A stretch of DNA of 64,000 nt from Palsa-892 sp035556215 (GTDB lineage: Bacteria > Pseudomonadota > Alphaproteobacteria > Rhizobiales > Xanthobacteraceae). The stretch spans positions 124,001 through 188,000 of the forward strand of contig DATMFI010000007.1 of assembly GCA_035556215.1 (NCBI GenBank), written 5' to 3'. Shown piece by piece: positions 53,689 to 63,080 of the stretch. Every line of letters begins with the position of its first letter. The stretch's first letter is position 1. A program made the position numbers and the translations under genes. The notes under the pieces are model-generated. The model was not told the DNA's origin. It searched no databases and saw only the letters and a list, made by a program, of their open reading frames with translations.

Positions 53689-55449
53689 ATGCAAAGGGAA
53701 ATGACCGGCGCGGAAATGGTGATCCAGGCGCTGAACGATCAGGGTGTCGAGCATATCTTCGGCTATCCTGGCGGCGCGGTGCTGCCGATCTACGACTCGC
53801 TGTTTCAGCAGAACAAGCTGAAGCACATTCTTGTTCGCCACGAACAAGGCGCGACGCATGCCGCCGAAGGCGATGCGCGTTCGACCGGCAAGGTCGGCTG
53901 CGTGCTGGTGACTTCCGGCCCCGGCGCGACCAATGCCGTGACGGGCCTCACCGATGCGCTGATGGATTCGATCCCGATGGTCGTCATCACCGGGCAGGTG
54001 CCGACGCATCTGATCGGCAACGACGCCTTTCAGGAATGCGACACCGTCGGCATCACGCGCCCTTGCACCAAGCACAATTATCTCGTGCGCGACGTGAACG
54101 ACCTTTCGCGCATTCTGCATGAGGCGTTCTACATCGCCGGCAGCGGCCGTCCGGGCCCGGTCGTGGTCGATATTCCGAAGGATGTGCAGTTCGCCAAAGG
54201 CATCTATCAGCCGGCGCGCGGGATGGCGCACAAGTCGTATCAGCCGAAGGTCAAGGGCGATCTGCCGAAGATCAAGGAAGCGATCGAGCTGATGCGCAAC
54301 GCCAAGAAGCCGGTGTTCTACACCGGCGGCGGCATCATCAATTCGGGCAATGAAGCCTCGCTGCTCCTGCGCGAGCTCGTGAAGCTCACGGGCTTTCCGA
54401 TCACCTCGACCTTGATGGGCCTCGGCGCCTTCCCGGCGGCGAATCCGCAGTGGCTCGGCATGCTGGGCATGCACGGCACTTGGGAAGCGAACTGGGCGAT
54501 GCATGATTGCGACGTCATGATCTGCATCGGCGCGCGTTTCGACGATCGCATCACCGGGCGGCTCGACGCGTTCTCGCCGAATTCGAAGAAGATCCACGTC
54601 GATATCGATCCCTCGTCGATCAACAAGAATGTGCGCGTCGATGTGCCGATCATCGGCGATTGCGCGCATGTGCTTGAAGACATGGTGCGGCTGTGGCGCG
54701 CTTCGTCGGTGCAGCCCGACAAGAAAGCGCTCGCTGACTGGTGGGCGCAGATCAACAAATGGCGCGCGCGCAAATCGCTCGCCTACAAGAACTCGTCGTC
54801 GGTCATCAAGCCGCAATACGCCATCGAGCGGCTTTATGAACTGACGAAGGATAAAGACACCTACATCACGACCGAGGTCGGCCAGCATCAGATGTGGGCG
54901 GCGCAGTTCTATCACTTCCAGGAGCCGCGGCGCTGGATGACCTCCGGCGGCCTCGGCACGATGGGTTATGGCCTGCCGGCCGCGGTCGGCGTGCAGATGG
55001 CGCATCCGAATTCGCTCGTCATCGACATCGCCGGCGAAGCCTCGGTGCAGATGACGATGCAGGAGATGTCCACGGCGGTGCAATACGATCTGCCGATCAA
55101 GATTTTCATCCTGAACAACGAATATATGGGCATGGTGCGCCAGTGGCAGGAGCTGCTGCATGGCGGCCGCTACTCGCACTCTTACTCGGAAGCGCTGCCG
55201 GATTTCGTCAAGCTCGCCGAGGCCTATAAGGGCGTCGGCATCCGCTGCGAGAAGCCGGGCGATCTCGACGGGGCGATCAAGGAAATGATCAACGTCAAGA
55301 GGCCGGTGCTGTTCGACTGCATCGTTGACAAGATGGAAAACTGCTTCCCGATGATTCCGTCGGGCCGCGCGCATAACGAAATGATTTTGGGTGACGCCGC
55401 CGAAAGCCTCGACGAAGCGATCACCGAAGAAGGAAAGGTGATGGTGTGA
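53689..55449 (+). CDS. ilvI: Acetolactate synthase large subunit
   Basis: This thiamine-diphosphate enzyme makes acetolactate or acetohydroxybutyrate for valine, leucine and isoleucine synthesis. The 586-residue protein has EHIFGYPGGAVLPIYD, the catalytic Glu in RHEQGATHAAEG, and SGPGATNAVTGL. The ThDP motif near residue 450 reads AGEASVQMTMQEM...NNEYMGM, with Glu where many have Asp. ilvH overlaps by four bases. It could equally be called ilvB; the paired small subunit is ilvH. Confidence 0.95.
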   Translation: MQREMTGAEMVIQALNDQGVEHIFGYPGGAVLPIYDSLFQQNKLKHILVRHEQGATHAAEGDARSTGKVGCVLVTSGPGATNAVTGLTDALMDSIPMVVITGQVPTHLIGNDAFQECDTVGITRPCTKHNYLVRDVNDLSRILHEAFYIAGSGRPGPVVVDIPKDVQFAKGIYQPARGMAHKSYQPKVKGDLPKIKEAIELMRNAKKPVFYTGGGIINSGNEASLLLRELVKLTGFPITSTLMGLGAFPAANPQWLGMLGMHGTWEANWAMHDCDVMICIGARFDDRITGRLDAFSPNSKKIHVDIDPSSINKNVRVDVPIIGDCAHVLEDMVRLWRASSVQPDKKALADWWAQINKWRARKSLAYKNSSSVIKPQYAIERLYELTKDKDTYITTEVGQHQMWAAQFYHFQEPRRWMTSGGLGTMGYGLPAAVGVQMAHPNSLVIDIAGEASVQMTMQEMSTAVQYDLPIKIFILNNEYMGMVRQWQELLHGGRYSHSYSEALPDFVKLAEAYKGVGIRCEKPGDLDGAIKEMINVKRPVLFDCIVDKMENCFPMIPSGRAHNEMILGDAAESLDEAITEEGKVMV

Positions 55450-56000
55450 GCACGCAAGCAAATTCATCGACCTCGCACTATCCGGCGCAGGCCGTGAAGG
55501 AAGAAATCGTGCGGCGCACGTTATCGGTTGTCGTCGATAACGAGCCGGGCGTGCTCGCGCGCGTCATCGGATTGTTCTCGGGCCGCGGTTACAACATCGA
55601 CTCGCTGACGGTGTCGGAGACCGAGCACGAGAAGCATCTCTCGCGCATCACCATCGCCACCACCGGCACGCCGATGGTGATTCAGCAGATCAAGCATCAG
55701 CTGGAGCGCCTGGTGCCGATCCATCGCGTGATCGACCTCACCGAGACCGGCCGGGCCATCGAGCGCGAGCTTGCGCTCGTGAAAGTGCGGGGCAAGGGCG
55801 AGAACCGCGTCGAGGCGCTGCGCCTAGCCGACGCCTTCCGCGCGCGGGTGATCGACGCTTCGACCGAGAGCTTCGTCTTCGAGCTCACCGGCAAGCCCGA
55901 CAAGATCGACCAGTTCATCGTGCTGATGACGCCGCTCGGACTTGTCGAAGTCTCCCGGACCGGCATCTGCGCCATCGCGCGCGGGCCGGAGGAAATGTGA
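55446..56000 (+). CDS. ilvH: Acetolactate synthase small (regulatory) subunit
   Basis: A 184-residue regulatory subunit with an N-terminal ACT domain (LSVVVDNEPGVLARVIGLFSGRGYNIDSLTV) and the C-terminal ACT-like domain (FRARVIDASTESFVFELTGKPDKIDQFI). It confers valine feedback inhibition. The GTG start at 55446 overlaps the ilvI stop. Confidence 0.95.
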   Translation: MSTQANSSTSHYPAQAVKEEIVRRTLSVVVDNEPGVLARVIGLFSGRGYNIDSLTVSETEHEKHLSRITIATTGTPMVIQQIKHQLERLVPIHRVIDLTETGRAIERELALVKVRGKGENRVEALRLADAFRARVIDASTESFVFELTGKPDKIDQFIVLMTPLGLVEVSRTGICAIARGPEEM

Positions 56001-56019
56001 TCTCTCGATAAATCCAACC

Positions 56020-56082
56020 CCCGCAGGCGCTTATTGGTGGGTGATCGGCTGGCGCCGATATGCTACATGGCCTGCGGGTTTT
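56020..56082 (+). promoter_or_regulatory. Structured leader or terminator between ilvH and ilvC
   Basis: CCCGCAGGC at 56020 pairs with GCCTGCGGG ending at 56078, followed by TTTTCC. Inside, ATCGGC-TGGC-GCCGAT forms a second hairpin (56044-56059). The branched structure may terminate the ilvIH transcript or control ilvC. Confidence 0.5.
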
Positions 56083-56122
56083 CCATCATTTGAACGGACA
56101 CTGAACGAAGGGGCGTGAGAAA

Positions 56123-57142
56123 ATGCGCGTTTACTACGATCGCGATGCCGATCTGAACCTCATCAAGGGCAAGAAGGTCGCCGTCATCGGCTATGGCAGC
56201 CAGGGGCACGCGCATGCGCTGAACCTGCGGGATTCGGGCGTGAAGGAAGTCGCCGTTGCGCTGCGCAAGGGCTCGGGCTCGGCGAAAAAAGCCGAAGGCG
56301 AGAAGTTCAAGGTGATGGAAGTCGCCGAAGCCGCCAAGTGGGCCGATGTCATGATGATGCTGACGCCGGACGAATTGCAGGGCGACATCTATCGCGATCA
56401 TCTCCACGCCAACATGAAGAACGGCGCGGCGCTCTTGTTCGCGCATGGTCTCAACGTGCACTTCAATCTCATCGAGCCGCGCGCCGATCTCGACGTGCTG
56501 ATGGTCGCGCCGAAGGGGCCGGGCCATACCGTGCGCGGCGAATATCTCAAGGGCGGCGGCGTGCCGTGCCTGATCGCGATCCACAAGGATTCGTCGGGCA
56601 ACGCGCATGATCTCGGCCTGTCGTATGCTTCCGCCATCGGCGGCGGCCGCGCCGGCATCATCGAGACGACCTTCAAGGAAGAGTGCGAGACCGACTTGTT
56701 CGGCGAGCAGGTCGTGCTGTGCGGCGGTCTTGTCGAGCTGATCAAGGGCGGCTTCGAGACGCTGGTGGAAGCCGGTTACGCGCCGGAGATGGCCTATTTC
56801 GAGTGCCTGCACGAAGTGAAGCTGATCGTCGATCTGATCTACGAAGGCGGCATTGCCAACATGAACTACTCGATCTCGAACACCGCCGAATACGGCGAAT
56901 ATGTTTCGGGTCCGCGCATCATCACGCCGCAGACCAAGGCGGAGATGAAGAAGGTGCTCGAGGACATTCAGAACGGCATCTTCACCCGCAACTGGATGCT
57001 CGAGAACAAGGTCAACCAGACTTCGTTCAAGGCGACGCGCGCCAAGCTCGCGCAGCACCAGATCGAGCATGTCGGCGAGAAGCTGCGCGCCATGATGCCG
57101 TGGATCAAGGCCAAGGCGCTGGTGGACAAGGAAAAGAACTAA
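56123..57142 (+). CDS. ilvC: Ketol-acid reductoisomerase
   Basis: This NADPH enzyme converts acetolactate to dihydroxyisovalerate. The 339-residue class I protein has the Rossmann motif VAVIGYGSQGHAHALNLRDSG (about residues 18-38) and C-terminal knotted-domain motifs with metal ligands (for example DLFGEQVVLCGG, and the EYGEYVSGP region). The start is ATG at 56123, 122 bases after ilvH. A strong terminator follows. Confidence 0.97.
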   Translation: MRVYYDRDADLNLIKGKKVAVIGYGSQGHAHALNLRDSGVKEVAVALRKGSGSAKKAEGEKFKVMEVAEAAKWADVMMMLTPDELQGDIYRDHLHANMKNGAALLFAHGLNVHFNLIEPRADLDVLMVAPKGPGHTVRGEYLKGGGVPCLIAIHKDSSGNAHDLGLSYASAIGGGRAGIIETTFKEECETDLFGEQVVLCGGLVELIKGGFETLVEAGYAPEMAYFECLHEVKLIVDLIYEGGIANMNYSISNTAEYGEYVSGPRIITPQTKAEMKKVLEDIQNGIFTRNWMLENKVNQTSFKATRAKLAQHQIEHVGEKLRAMMPWIKAKALVDKEKN

Positions 57143-57156
57143 GCTGTTTTGTTCCG

Positions 57157-57193
57157 AAAACCCCGGATGCGGAAAACGCATCCGGGGTTTTTT
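57157..57193. terminator. Strong bidirectional terminator after ilvC
   Basis: AAAACCCCGGATGCG pairs perfectly with CGCATCCGGGGTTTT around GAAAA, followed by TT. It ends the ilv operon and the convergent ABC-transporter operon. Confidence 0.93.
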
Positions 57194-58751
57194 ATTTCCG
57201 CGCGCTGATTTTTTCCCACAGCCAGCCGGCGATTTTATCGGGCGAGCTTGCGCCGCCCTGGCCGTCGGCGCGGGCATTGGCCTCGCGCATTAACGCGGGC
57301 GGGATCGCGCCAAGAAGCGGCATGAGCGCTGCGATGAGCTTTTCGTCGCTGGCGCGCTGCGGCGACAGGAGAACGATGGCATCGTAGGGCGGGATCGCCT
57401 GCTTGGGATCGTCGAGCACGACGAGATCGAATTGCTTGATCTTGCCCTCGCTGGTGAAGGCGGAAATGACGTCGATCTCGCCATCCCTGGCGGCGGGATA
57501 CATGAATTCGGGCTGGATGTTCTTCCGCTCGCGGAAAGAAAGGCCGTAAGCCTGCACCAGCGATTGCCAGACCGGGCGGGCGAAGAATTCGTAATCGCCG
57601 GCGATGACAAGCCGTGGCGCAACGCGGGCAAGATCGGCAATCGACTTGATGCCGAGTTCCTCCGCGCGTTTGCGCGACATCGCGAGTGCGTAGGCATTCT
57701 CGAAACCGAGTTCGCCGAGAAGGCGGACGTTATATTTCTCCGCGAGCCACGCCTTGACGGCGGCGAGCACTTCGGCGCGCGATTTCGTGTCGCTGCGCTT
57801 CATCTCGTTGGCCCACAGCGTGCCGGAATATTCGACATAGACATCGATCTCGCCGGATTTCAGCGCATCGAAGATCACGGTTGAGCCGAGGCCGTCGCGG
57901 TGGCGCGCCGAGAGCCCTGCGGCGCGCAGGCGTTGCTCGATCAGGGATTCCAGGATGTACTGCTCGGTGAAGGTTTTTGCGCCGATGATGTACGTCGCGG
58001 CGGGCCGGGCGAATACCGGCATCAGCGCCGCGATTACAATGGCGGCGATGCCGGCGCCGCCGAGCAGGATGCGGCCGCGTTTGCGTGCCGAGACGCCGCT
58101 TTCCATCAGCGCCAGCAATTGATCGACGGCAAGCGCGAGCACCGCCGAGGCGACGCAGCCGAAGACGACGAACACCCAGTTCTGCGTCTGCAATCCCGTG
58201 AAGATGTAATTGCCAAGGCTCGTCTGGCCGACCGGGGTCGCGAGCGTCGCGGTGCCGATGACCCATACAGCGGCGGTGCGGATGCCGGCCATGATGATGG
58301 GCAGCGCGAGCGGCAGCTCCACCATCGTCAGCGCCTGGCGCCTGGTCATGCCGACGCCGAGCGTCGCTTCCTTCACGGCGGGGTCGATGCCGAGAATGCC
58401 GGTCACGGTATTGCGCAGCACCGGCAGCATGGAATAGAGCGCGAGTGCCAGCACCGAAGGCAGAAAACCGAGCGCGGAAAAGCCGGTGCCAAACAGCTTT
58501 TCGGTGAGCGCCGAGATCGCCAGCAAGAGCGGGTAGAACAGCGCGAGCAGCGCGAGGCCCGGAATGGTCTGGACGATGCTCGCGAAGCCCAGCGCGGCGT
58601 TGCGCAAATAGCGGCAATGCGTGGCGAGAACCGCGAGCGGCAGGCTGATCGCAAGCCCCAGCAGCAGTGCCGTGACGCTCACCAGCACATGACTGCCGAG
58701 ATAATCGGGCAGCCGGGCGAATGCCTCCTGCACGCGTGGATCGAAGCTCAC
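57192..58751 (-). CDS. Fused osmoprotectant-type ABC permease and substrate-binding protein
   Basis: A 519-residue fusion. The N-terminal half is a permease with about five or six membrane helices and the transport-system motif (TLGVGMTRRQALTMVELPLALPIIMAGIRTA). The C-terminal half (from about residue 235) is an OpuAC-type binding domain (TYIIGAKTFTEQYILESLIEQRL, LGSTVIFDALKSGEIDVYVEYSGT). Such fusions import glycine betaine, choline or related quaternary amines. It overlaps the ATPase gene by four bases. Confidence 0.9.
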   Translation of the reverse strand: MSFDPRVQEAFARLPDYLGSHVLVSVTALLLGLAISLPLAVLATHCRYLRNAALGFASIVQTIPGLALLALFYPLLLAISALTEKLFGTGFSALGFLPSVLALALYSMLPVLRNTVTGILGIDPAVKEATLGVGMTRRQALTMVELPLALPIIMAGIRTAAVWVIGTATLATPVGQTSLGNYIFTGLQTQNWVFVVFGCVASAVLALAVDQLLALMESGVSARKRGRILLGGAGIAAIVIAALMPVFARPAATYIIGAKTFTEQYILESLIEQRLRAAGLSARHRDGLGSTVIFDALKSGEIDVYVEYSGTLWANEMKRSDTKSRAEVLAAVKAWLAEKYNVRLLGELGFENAYALAMSRKRAEELGIKSIADLARVAPRLVIAGDYEFFARPVWQSLVQAYGLSFRERKNIQPEFMYPAARDGEIDVISAFTSEGKIKQFDLVVLDDPKQAIPPYDAIVLLSPQRASDEKLIAALMPLLGAIPPALMREANARADGQGGASSPDKIAGWLWEKISARK

Positions 58752-59530
58752 GGCTCGCCCCGTAAAAGTGTTGCAAGTCGCGCCGCCTGTGTTTTTGGGG
58801 TCTCGACAAGTTGCCGGACATATTCATCTTTGGGCGATGCGAGCAATTCGCGCGGCGTGCCTTGCTCGACGATATGGCCGCGATGAATGACGGCGATGCG
58901 GCCGGCGAGAAGCGCGGCTTCGGTGAGATCGTGGGTGATCATCACGGTGGTGAGGCCAAGCTCGTCATGCAGTTCGCGATAGTCGCGGGTGAGGGCGGCG
59001 CGCGTGAGCGCATCGAGCGCGCCGAACGGCTCGTCCATCAGAACGATCTTCGGTTTTGCGGCGAGTGCGCGGGCGACACCGACGCGCTGGCGCTCGCCGC
59101 CCGAAAGCTCGGACGGGAAACGCGCGCGATATTTTTTCGCATCGAGCCGCACGAGTTGCAGCAACGCATCGACGCGCGCGGCGCGCTCTTCCGCGCTCCA
59201 GCCGATGAGACGCGGCGTAATTGCGATATTTTCCGCGACCGTCATGTGCGGAAAGAGGCCGACACCCTGAAAGACGTAGCCGATTTCGCGGCGCAGCCGG
59301 ATCGGATCGCTTGCCCGCACTTCGCGGCCGCTGACGAGAATAGCGCCGCTCGTCGGCTCGGTGAGGCGATTGATGAGACGCAGCAGCGTCGTTTTGCCGG
59401 AGCCCGAGGGGCCGACGATCGCGAGGAATTCGCCTTCGGCCACATTCAGCGAGATGCCGTCGAGCACATTGACGCGCTCGCTGTAGCGCTTCGTGACGGC
59501 CCTGATTTCGATCGCGTTCGTTCCGGCCAT
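58748..59530 (-). CDS. Osmoprotectant-type ABC transporter ATP-binding protein
   Basis: A 260-residue ATPase with Walker A GPSGSGKTT (Lys46), the Q-loop region (YVFQGVGLFPHM), the signature LSGGERQRVGVARAL and Walker B IVLMDEPFGALD. It resembles ProV/OpuCA but lacks a CBS extension. It is the first gene of the two-gene operon, with the fused permease/binding protein next. Confidence 0.92.
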   Translation of the reverse strand: MAGTNAIEIRAVTKRYSERVNVLDGISLNVAEGEFLAIVGPSGSGKTTLLRLINRLTEPTSGAILVSGREVRASDPIRLRREIGYVFQGVGLFPHMTVAENIAITPRLIGWSAEERAARVDALLQLVRLDAKKYRARFPSELSGGERQRVGVARALAAKPKIVLMDEPFGALDALTRAALTRDYRELHDELGLTTVMITHDLTEAALLAGRIAVIHRGHIVEQGTPRELLASPKDEYVRQLVETPKTQAARLATLLRGEP

Positions 59531-59558
59531 GAAACCGGATAGCGTGCCTGGGCTCGCT

Positions 59559-60077
59559 TTACGAGAAAAATCTCAGCGTCGCAAAACCGGGCGCAAGCAG
59601 CACGAAGGCCCAGACGAAAGCCGAGGTCCAGTTGGCGATTTGAAATTGCAGCCAGGGCATTTCAAACGTGCCGGCGACGAGCGGCACGATGGCGCGGACC
59701 GGGCCGAAGAAACGGCCGATGAAGATCGACCATACGCCCCAGCGTTTGAAGAAAGCTTCGCCTTGCTCGATCATGTGCGGATAACGCGACAGCGGCCAGA
59801 CCGTGCGCGCGGAATTCTCGAGCTTGAGGCCGACCCAGTAGGAGAGCCAGTCGCCAAGCGCGGCGCCGACGGCAGCGCCGATCCAGATCGGCAGCAGCGG
59901 CAGGTCGCTTGCGCCGATCAGCGCGCCGAGCGCGAGCAGGATGCCGGTCGCGGGGATGATTAACGAGATGATGGCGAGCGATTCACAGAAGGCGAGCCCG
60001 CCGGCGATCAACGGTGCCCAGGTGTGATGGTCCTTCACGAACACAGGAATTTCCTGGAGGAAAGCGCTCAGGCTCAT
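59559..60077 (-). CDS. DedA family membrane protein
   Basis: A 172-residue membrane protein of the SNARE-associated/DedA type, involved in lipid flipping or envelope stability. Membrane segments include GLAFCESLAIISLIIPATGILLALG and the motif FIGRFFGPVRAIVPLVAGTFEMPW, with the two conserved Arg in the re-entrant hairpin. It starts MSLSAFLQEIPVFVKDH. A separate transcription unit from the ABC transporter downstream is likely. Confidence 0.88.
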   Translation of the reverse strand: MSLSAFLQEIPVFVKDHHTWAPLIAGGLAFCESLAIISLIIPATGILLALGALIGASDLPLLPIWIGAAVGAALGDWLSYWVGLKLENSARTVWPLSRYPHMIEQGEAFFKRWGVWSIFIGRFFGPVRAIVPLVAGTFEMPWLQFQIANWTSAFVWAFVLLAPGFATLRFFS

Positions 60078-60317
60078 GCAGGGTCACCGGCTGGGGGAGG
60101 AAGGCGGCAGGCGTTCGTCAAGTTTTGAAGGTTCTCGAGGGTTTGCGCAATCGAATTGTCGCACCGCGAAAATAGCTCGGGCGGAAAATTGCCTGCCTAT
60201 CTGATGTGTGACAATTGCGCCGGAAGTTGGGGGCGCGGCCATGGAAACTTCCAATGGGCGGCTTTCATTCGGTAGAATTCATGCGAAGATTTTGCCGGAT
60301 CAGCGGGTATGGGGTGC

Positions 60318-61136
60318 ATGACGGCCAGCGAAAATACAGCGGCGATCTCGCTAGCCGATGTCGATGTCGTTTTCGGCCTTGCCCGCGGGGACAGCTACAA
60401 GGCGGTCGAACGGGCGACGCTTTCGGTCGCGGACGGCGAATTCGTTTCCATCGTCGGGCCGACCGGCTGCGGAAAATCGACGCTTCTCAACATCGCCGCC
60501 GGATTGCGGACGCCGTCGGCGGGAACGGTCAAGATTTTTGGTGAGGCGCTTGCCGCGCTCAATCGCCGGGCAGGCTATCTCTTCCAGGTGGACGCGCTGT
60601 TTCCGTGGAAGACGGCGCTCGAGAATGTCGCGATCGGGCTCGAGATCGCGGGCGTTCCGCCGCTTGAAGCACGCTCGCAGGCGCAGGTGTGGCTTTCGCG
60701 CGTCGGCCTCAATTATTTCGGCGACCGCTATCCGCATATGCTGTCGGGCGGACAGCGCAAGCGCGTCGGGCTCGCGCAGGTTCTGATCCGCGATCCGAAG
60801 ATATTGCTGATGGACGAGCCGTTCGGGCCGCTGGATGCGCAGACGCGGCAGATCATGGGCAACCTTTTGCTCGATCTTTGGCAGACCGACCGCAAGGCGG
60901 TGCTGTTCGTCACGCATGATCTTGAGGAAGCCATCGCGCTTTCCGATCGCGTCGTCATCATGTCGGCGGGGCCGGCGGCGCATATCATCGGTGACTGGAA
61001 AGTTTCACTGCCGAGGCCGCGCGACATCTCCGAGATCAAGCTCGATCCGGCGTTCCGCGATCTCTATCGCGAAATCTGGGCGAAGCTCAAAGACGAAGTC
61101 GTGAAGACTTACGGCACGCAGGGAGGAAAGCCATGA
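60318..61136 (+). CDS. ABC transporter ATP-binding protein (SsuB/TauB/NrtD type)
   Basis: A 272-residue ATPase starting MTASENTAAISLADVDVVFG. Walker A GPTGCGKST is at residues 47-55; the signature is LSGGQRKRVGLAQVL and Walker B ILLMDEPFGPLD. An ATG at 60309 is also possible (three more residues). It groups with nitrate/sulfonate/taurine importers. The stop overlaps the permease gene by four bases. Confidence 0.9.
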   Translation: MTASENTAAISLADVDVVFGLARGDSYKAVERATLSVADGEFVSIVGPTGCGKSTLLNIAAGLRTPSAGTVKIFGEALAALNRRAGYLFQVDALFPWKTALENVAIGLEIAGVPPLEARSQAQVWLSRVGLNYFGDRYPHMLSGGQRKRVGLAQVLIRDPKILLMDEPFGPLDAQTRQIMGNLLLDLWQTDRKAVLFVTHDLEEAIALSDRVVIMSAGPAAHIIGDWKVSLPRPRDISEIKLDPAFRDLYREIWAKLKDEVVKTYGTQGGKP

Positions 61137-61921
61137 GCCGCGGCCGGCTTCTCTTTCTGCAAGCGATGATCGGGATCATCGCGATCCTCTGCTGGCATGC
61201 GCTGACGAGCTATCAGATATTCGGGCGCTATCTGCTCGATCCGTTCTTCTTTTCGCATCCGCTGGATGTCGCGCTGCGCGTCGTCAAATGGTTCCGCGAA
61301 GGCACGATCTGGTATCACCTCGCCATTACACTGACGGAATCGATGCTGGCTTTCGTCATCGGCTCGCTCCTGGGCGTGCTGATCGGGTTCTGGTTCGCGC
61401 GCAAGGCGCTGGTCGCGGCGGTGCTCGATCCTTACGTCAAGATGGTGAACTCGCTGCCGCGCGTCGTGCTCGCGCCGATCTTCACGCTGTGGCTTGGCCT
61501 CGGCATCTGGTCGAAGGTGGCGCTCGGCGTCACGCTCGTCTTCTTCATCGTCTTCTTCAATGTCTATCAGGGCGTCAAGGAAGTCAGCCCGGCGATCCTG
61601 GCGAACGCCCGCATGCTCGGAATGAGCGAGCGGCAATTGATGCGCCATGTCTATTGGCCGTCGGCGCTGTCGTGGATGTTTTCATCGCTGCACACTTCGG
61701 TGGGTTTTGCGGTCGTCGGCGCGGTGGTCGGGGAGTATCTCGGGGCCGCGGCCGGCCTCGGCTATCTAATCCAGCAGGCCGAAGGCGTGTTCGATGTCGC
61801 GGGCGTATTCGCGGGGATGCTGGTGCTCGCGGCTTTCGTGATCGTGATCGACACCATTGTTTCGCTGGTCGAAAAGCGGCTCCTGATCTGGCGGCCTGCG
61901 GTCGCGGAAACACGTATTTAG
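61133..61921 (+). CDS. ABC transporter permease (SsuC/TauC type)
   Basis: A 262-residue permease with six membrane segments. The transport motif is present (ANARMLGMSERQLMRHVYWPSALSWMF), and LDPYVKMVNSLPRVVLAPIFTLWLG is characteristic of SsuC-like proteins. It belongs to the same importer as the ATPase and the binding protein; the substrate is unknown. Confidence 0.9.
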   Translation: MSRGRLLFLQAMIGIIAILCWHALTSYQIFGRYLLDPFFFSHPLDVALRVVKWFREGTIWYHLAITLTESMLAFVIGSLLGVLIGFWFARKALVAAVLDPYVKMVNSLPRVVLAPIFTLWLGLGIWSKVALGVTLVFFIVFFNVYQGVKEVSPAILANARMLGMSERQLMRHVYWPSALSWMFSSLHTSVGFAVVGAVVGEYLGAAAGLGYLIQQAEGVFDVAGVFAGMLVLAAFVIVIDTIVSLVEKRLLIWRPAVAETRI

Positions 61922-61985
61922 GCATCTTGCGCAAACGGGCGGATGATTTAGCGTTCGATCAAACAAAACGCATTCGGGAGGTACC

Positions 61986-63005
61986 ATGAGATCTGCGCTC
62001 AAGATCGTTGCGGGCAGCATGCTCGCGCTTTCGCTGTCGGCGGGCATCGCGCTGGCGCAGGCAAAATCGAAGGTGACGATCGCGGTCGGCGGCGGCGCTT
62101 GCCTTTGTTACCTGCCGACGATGCTCGCCAAGCAGCTCGGCGAATACGACAAGGCCGGGCTCGATGTCGAACTTGTCGATCTCAAGGGCGGCTCGCAGGC
62201 ACTCGCGGCGGTGATGGGCGGCAGCGCCGATGTCGTCTCGGGCTATTACGACCACTGCGTCAATCTTGCGGCCAAGGGCCAGTCGCTCAAGGCCTTCGTG
62301 GTCTATGACCGCTATCCCGGCTTTGGTCTTGTCGTTTCACCCAAGCAGACGGCGAACATCCATTCGGTGAAAGATCTTGCCGGCAAGAAAGTCGGCGTCA
62401 GCGCGCCGGGCTCTTCGACGGACTTCTTCCTCAAATATCAGCTCGCCAAAGCGGGCATGAAGGCCGATGCGGCCTCCGTGATCGGTGTCGGGCTCGGGCC
62501 GACGGCGGTCGCGGCGATGGAGCAGGGCACGATCGACGCGGCGGTGATGCTCGATCCTGCGATCACGCTCCTGCAGGGCAAGTTCAAGGATCTCAAGATC
62601 ATCAGCGATACGCGCACCACCAAGGATACGCTCTCGCTGTTCGGCGGCGAGTATCCGGGCGGCGCGCTCTACACCAAGGCCGACTGGATCGAGAAACATC
62701 CGAAAGAAACGCAGGCGCTCGCCAATGCCCTGGTTGCGACGCTGAAGTGGATTCATTCGCATTCCGCCGAGGAAATCATGGCGAAGATGCCGGACAATCT
62801 CGTCGGCGCCGATAAGGCGCTTTACCTCGCGGCGCTCAAGAACACGCTGCCGATGTATTCGGAGACCGGCAAGATGGATCCGAAGGGTGCGAAGGCCGTG
62901 CTCGATGTCTTCAGCCTGTCGGTGCCGGAGATCGCCAAAGCGAATATCGATCTCTCAAAGACCTACACCAACGCCTATGTCGAGAAGGCAGGGGCTTCGC
63001 AATAA
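61986..63005 (+). CDS. ABC transporter substrate-binding protein (NMT1/SsuA type)
   Basis: A 339-residue periplasmic binding protein with signal peptide (MRSALKIVAGSMLALSLSAGIALAQA). The mature domain starts KVTIAVGGGACLCYLPTMLAKQLG, with a Cys-Leu-Cys at the ligand-facing N-lobe, unusual for the family. It continues VDLKGGSQALAAVMGGSADVVSGY and the second lobe LAGKKVGVSAPGSSTDF. Substrate could be a sulfonate, nitrate, pyrimidine or other small molecule. A terminator separates it from pdxY. Confidence 0.87.
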   Translation: MRSALKIVAGSMLALSLSAGIALAQAKSKVTIAVGGGACLCYLPTMLAKQLGEYDKAGLDVELVDLKGGSQALAAVMGGSADVVSGYYDHCVNLAAKGQSLKAFVVYDRYPGFGLVVSPKQTANIHSVKDLAGKKVGVSAPGSSTDFFLKYQLAKAGMKADAASVIGVGLGPTAVAAMEQGTIDAAVMLDPAITLLQGKFKDLKIISDTRTTKDTLSLFGGEYPGGALYTKADWIEKHPKETQALANALVATLKWIHSHSAEEIMAKMPDNLVGADKALYLAALKNTLPMYSETGKMDPKGAKAVLDVFSLSVPEIAKANIDLSKTYTNAYVEKAGASQ

Positions 63006-63027
63006 TCCGGTGGATCGTCGCGATGAG

Positions 63028-63055
63028 AAGGGCGCCCGGAGCGGCGCCCTTTTTG
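63028..63055 (+). terminator. Intrinsic terminator before pdxY
   Basis: AAGGGCGCC pairs with GGCGCCCTT around CGGAGC, followed by TTT. It ends the ABC-transporter operon 29 bases before the pdxY start. Confidence 0.9.
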
Positions 63056-63080
63056 CTATGAAGGCGGCAAGGAAGACGCC

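Noticed and set aside
53602..55467. Reverse-strand frame of 621 codons opposite ilvI
   Set aside because: His/Arg-rich antisense frame, inconsistent with the strong acetolactate synthase motifs on the forward strand.
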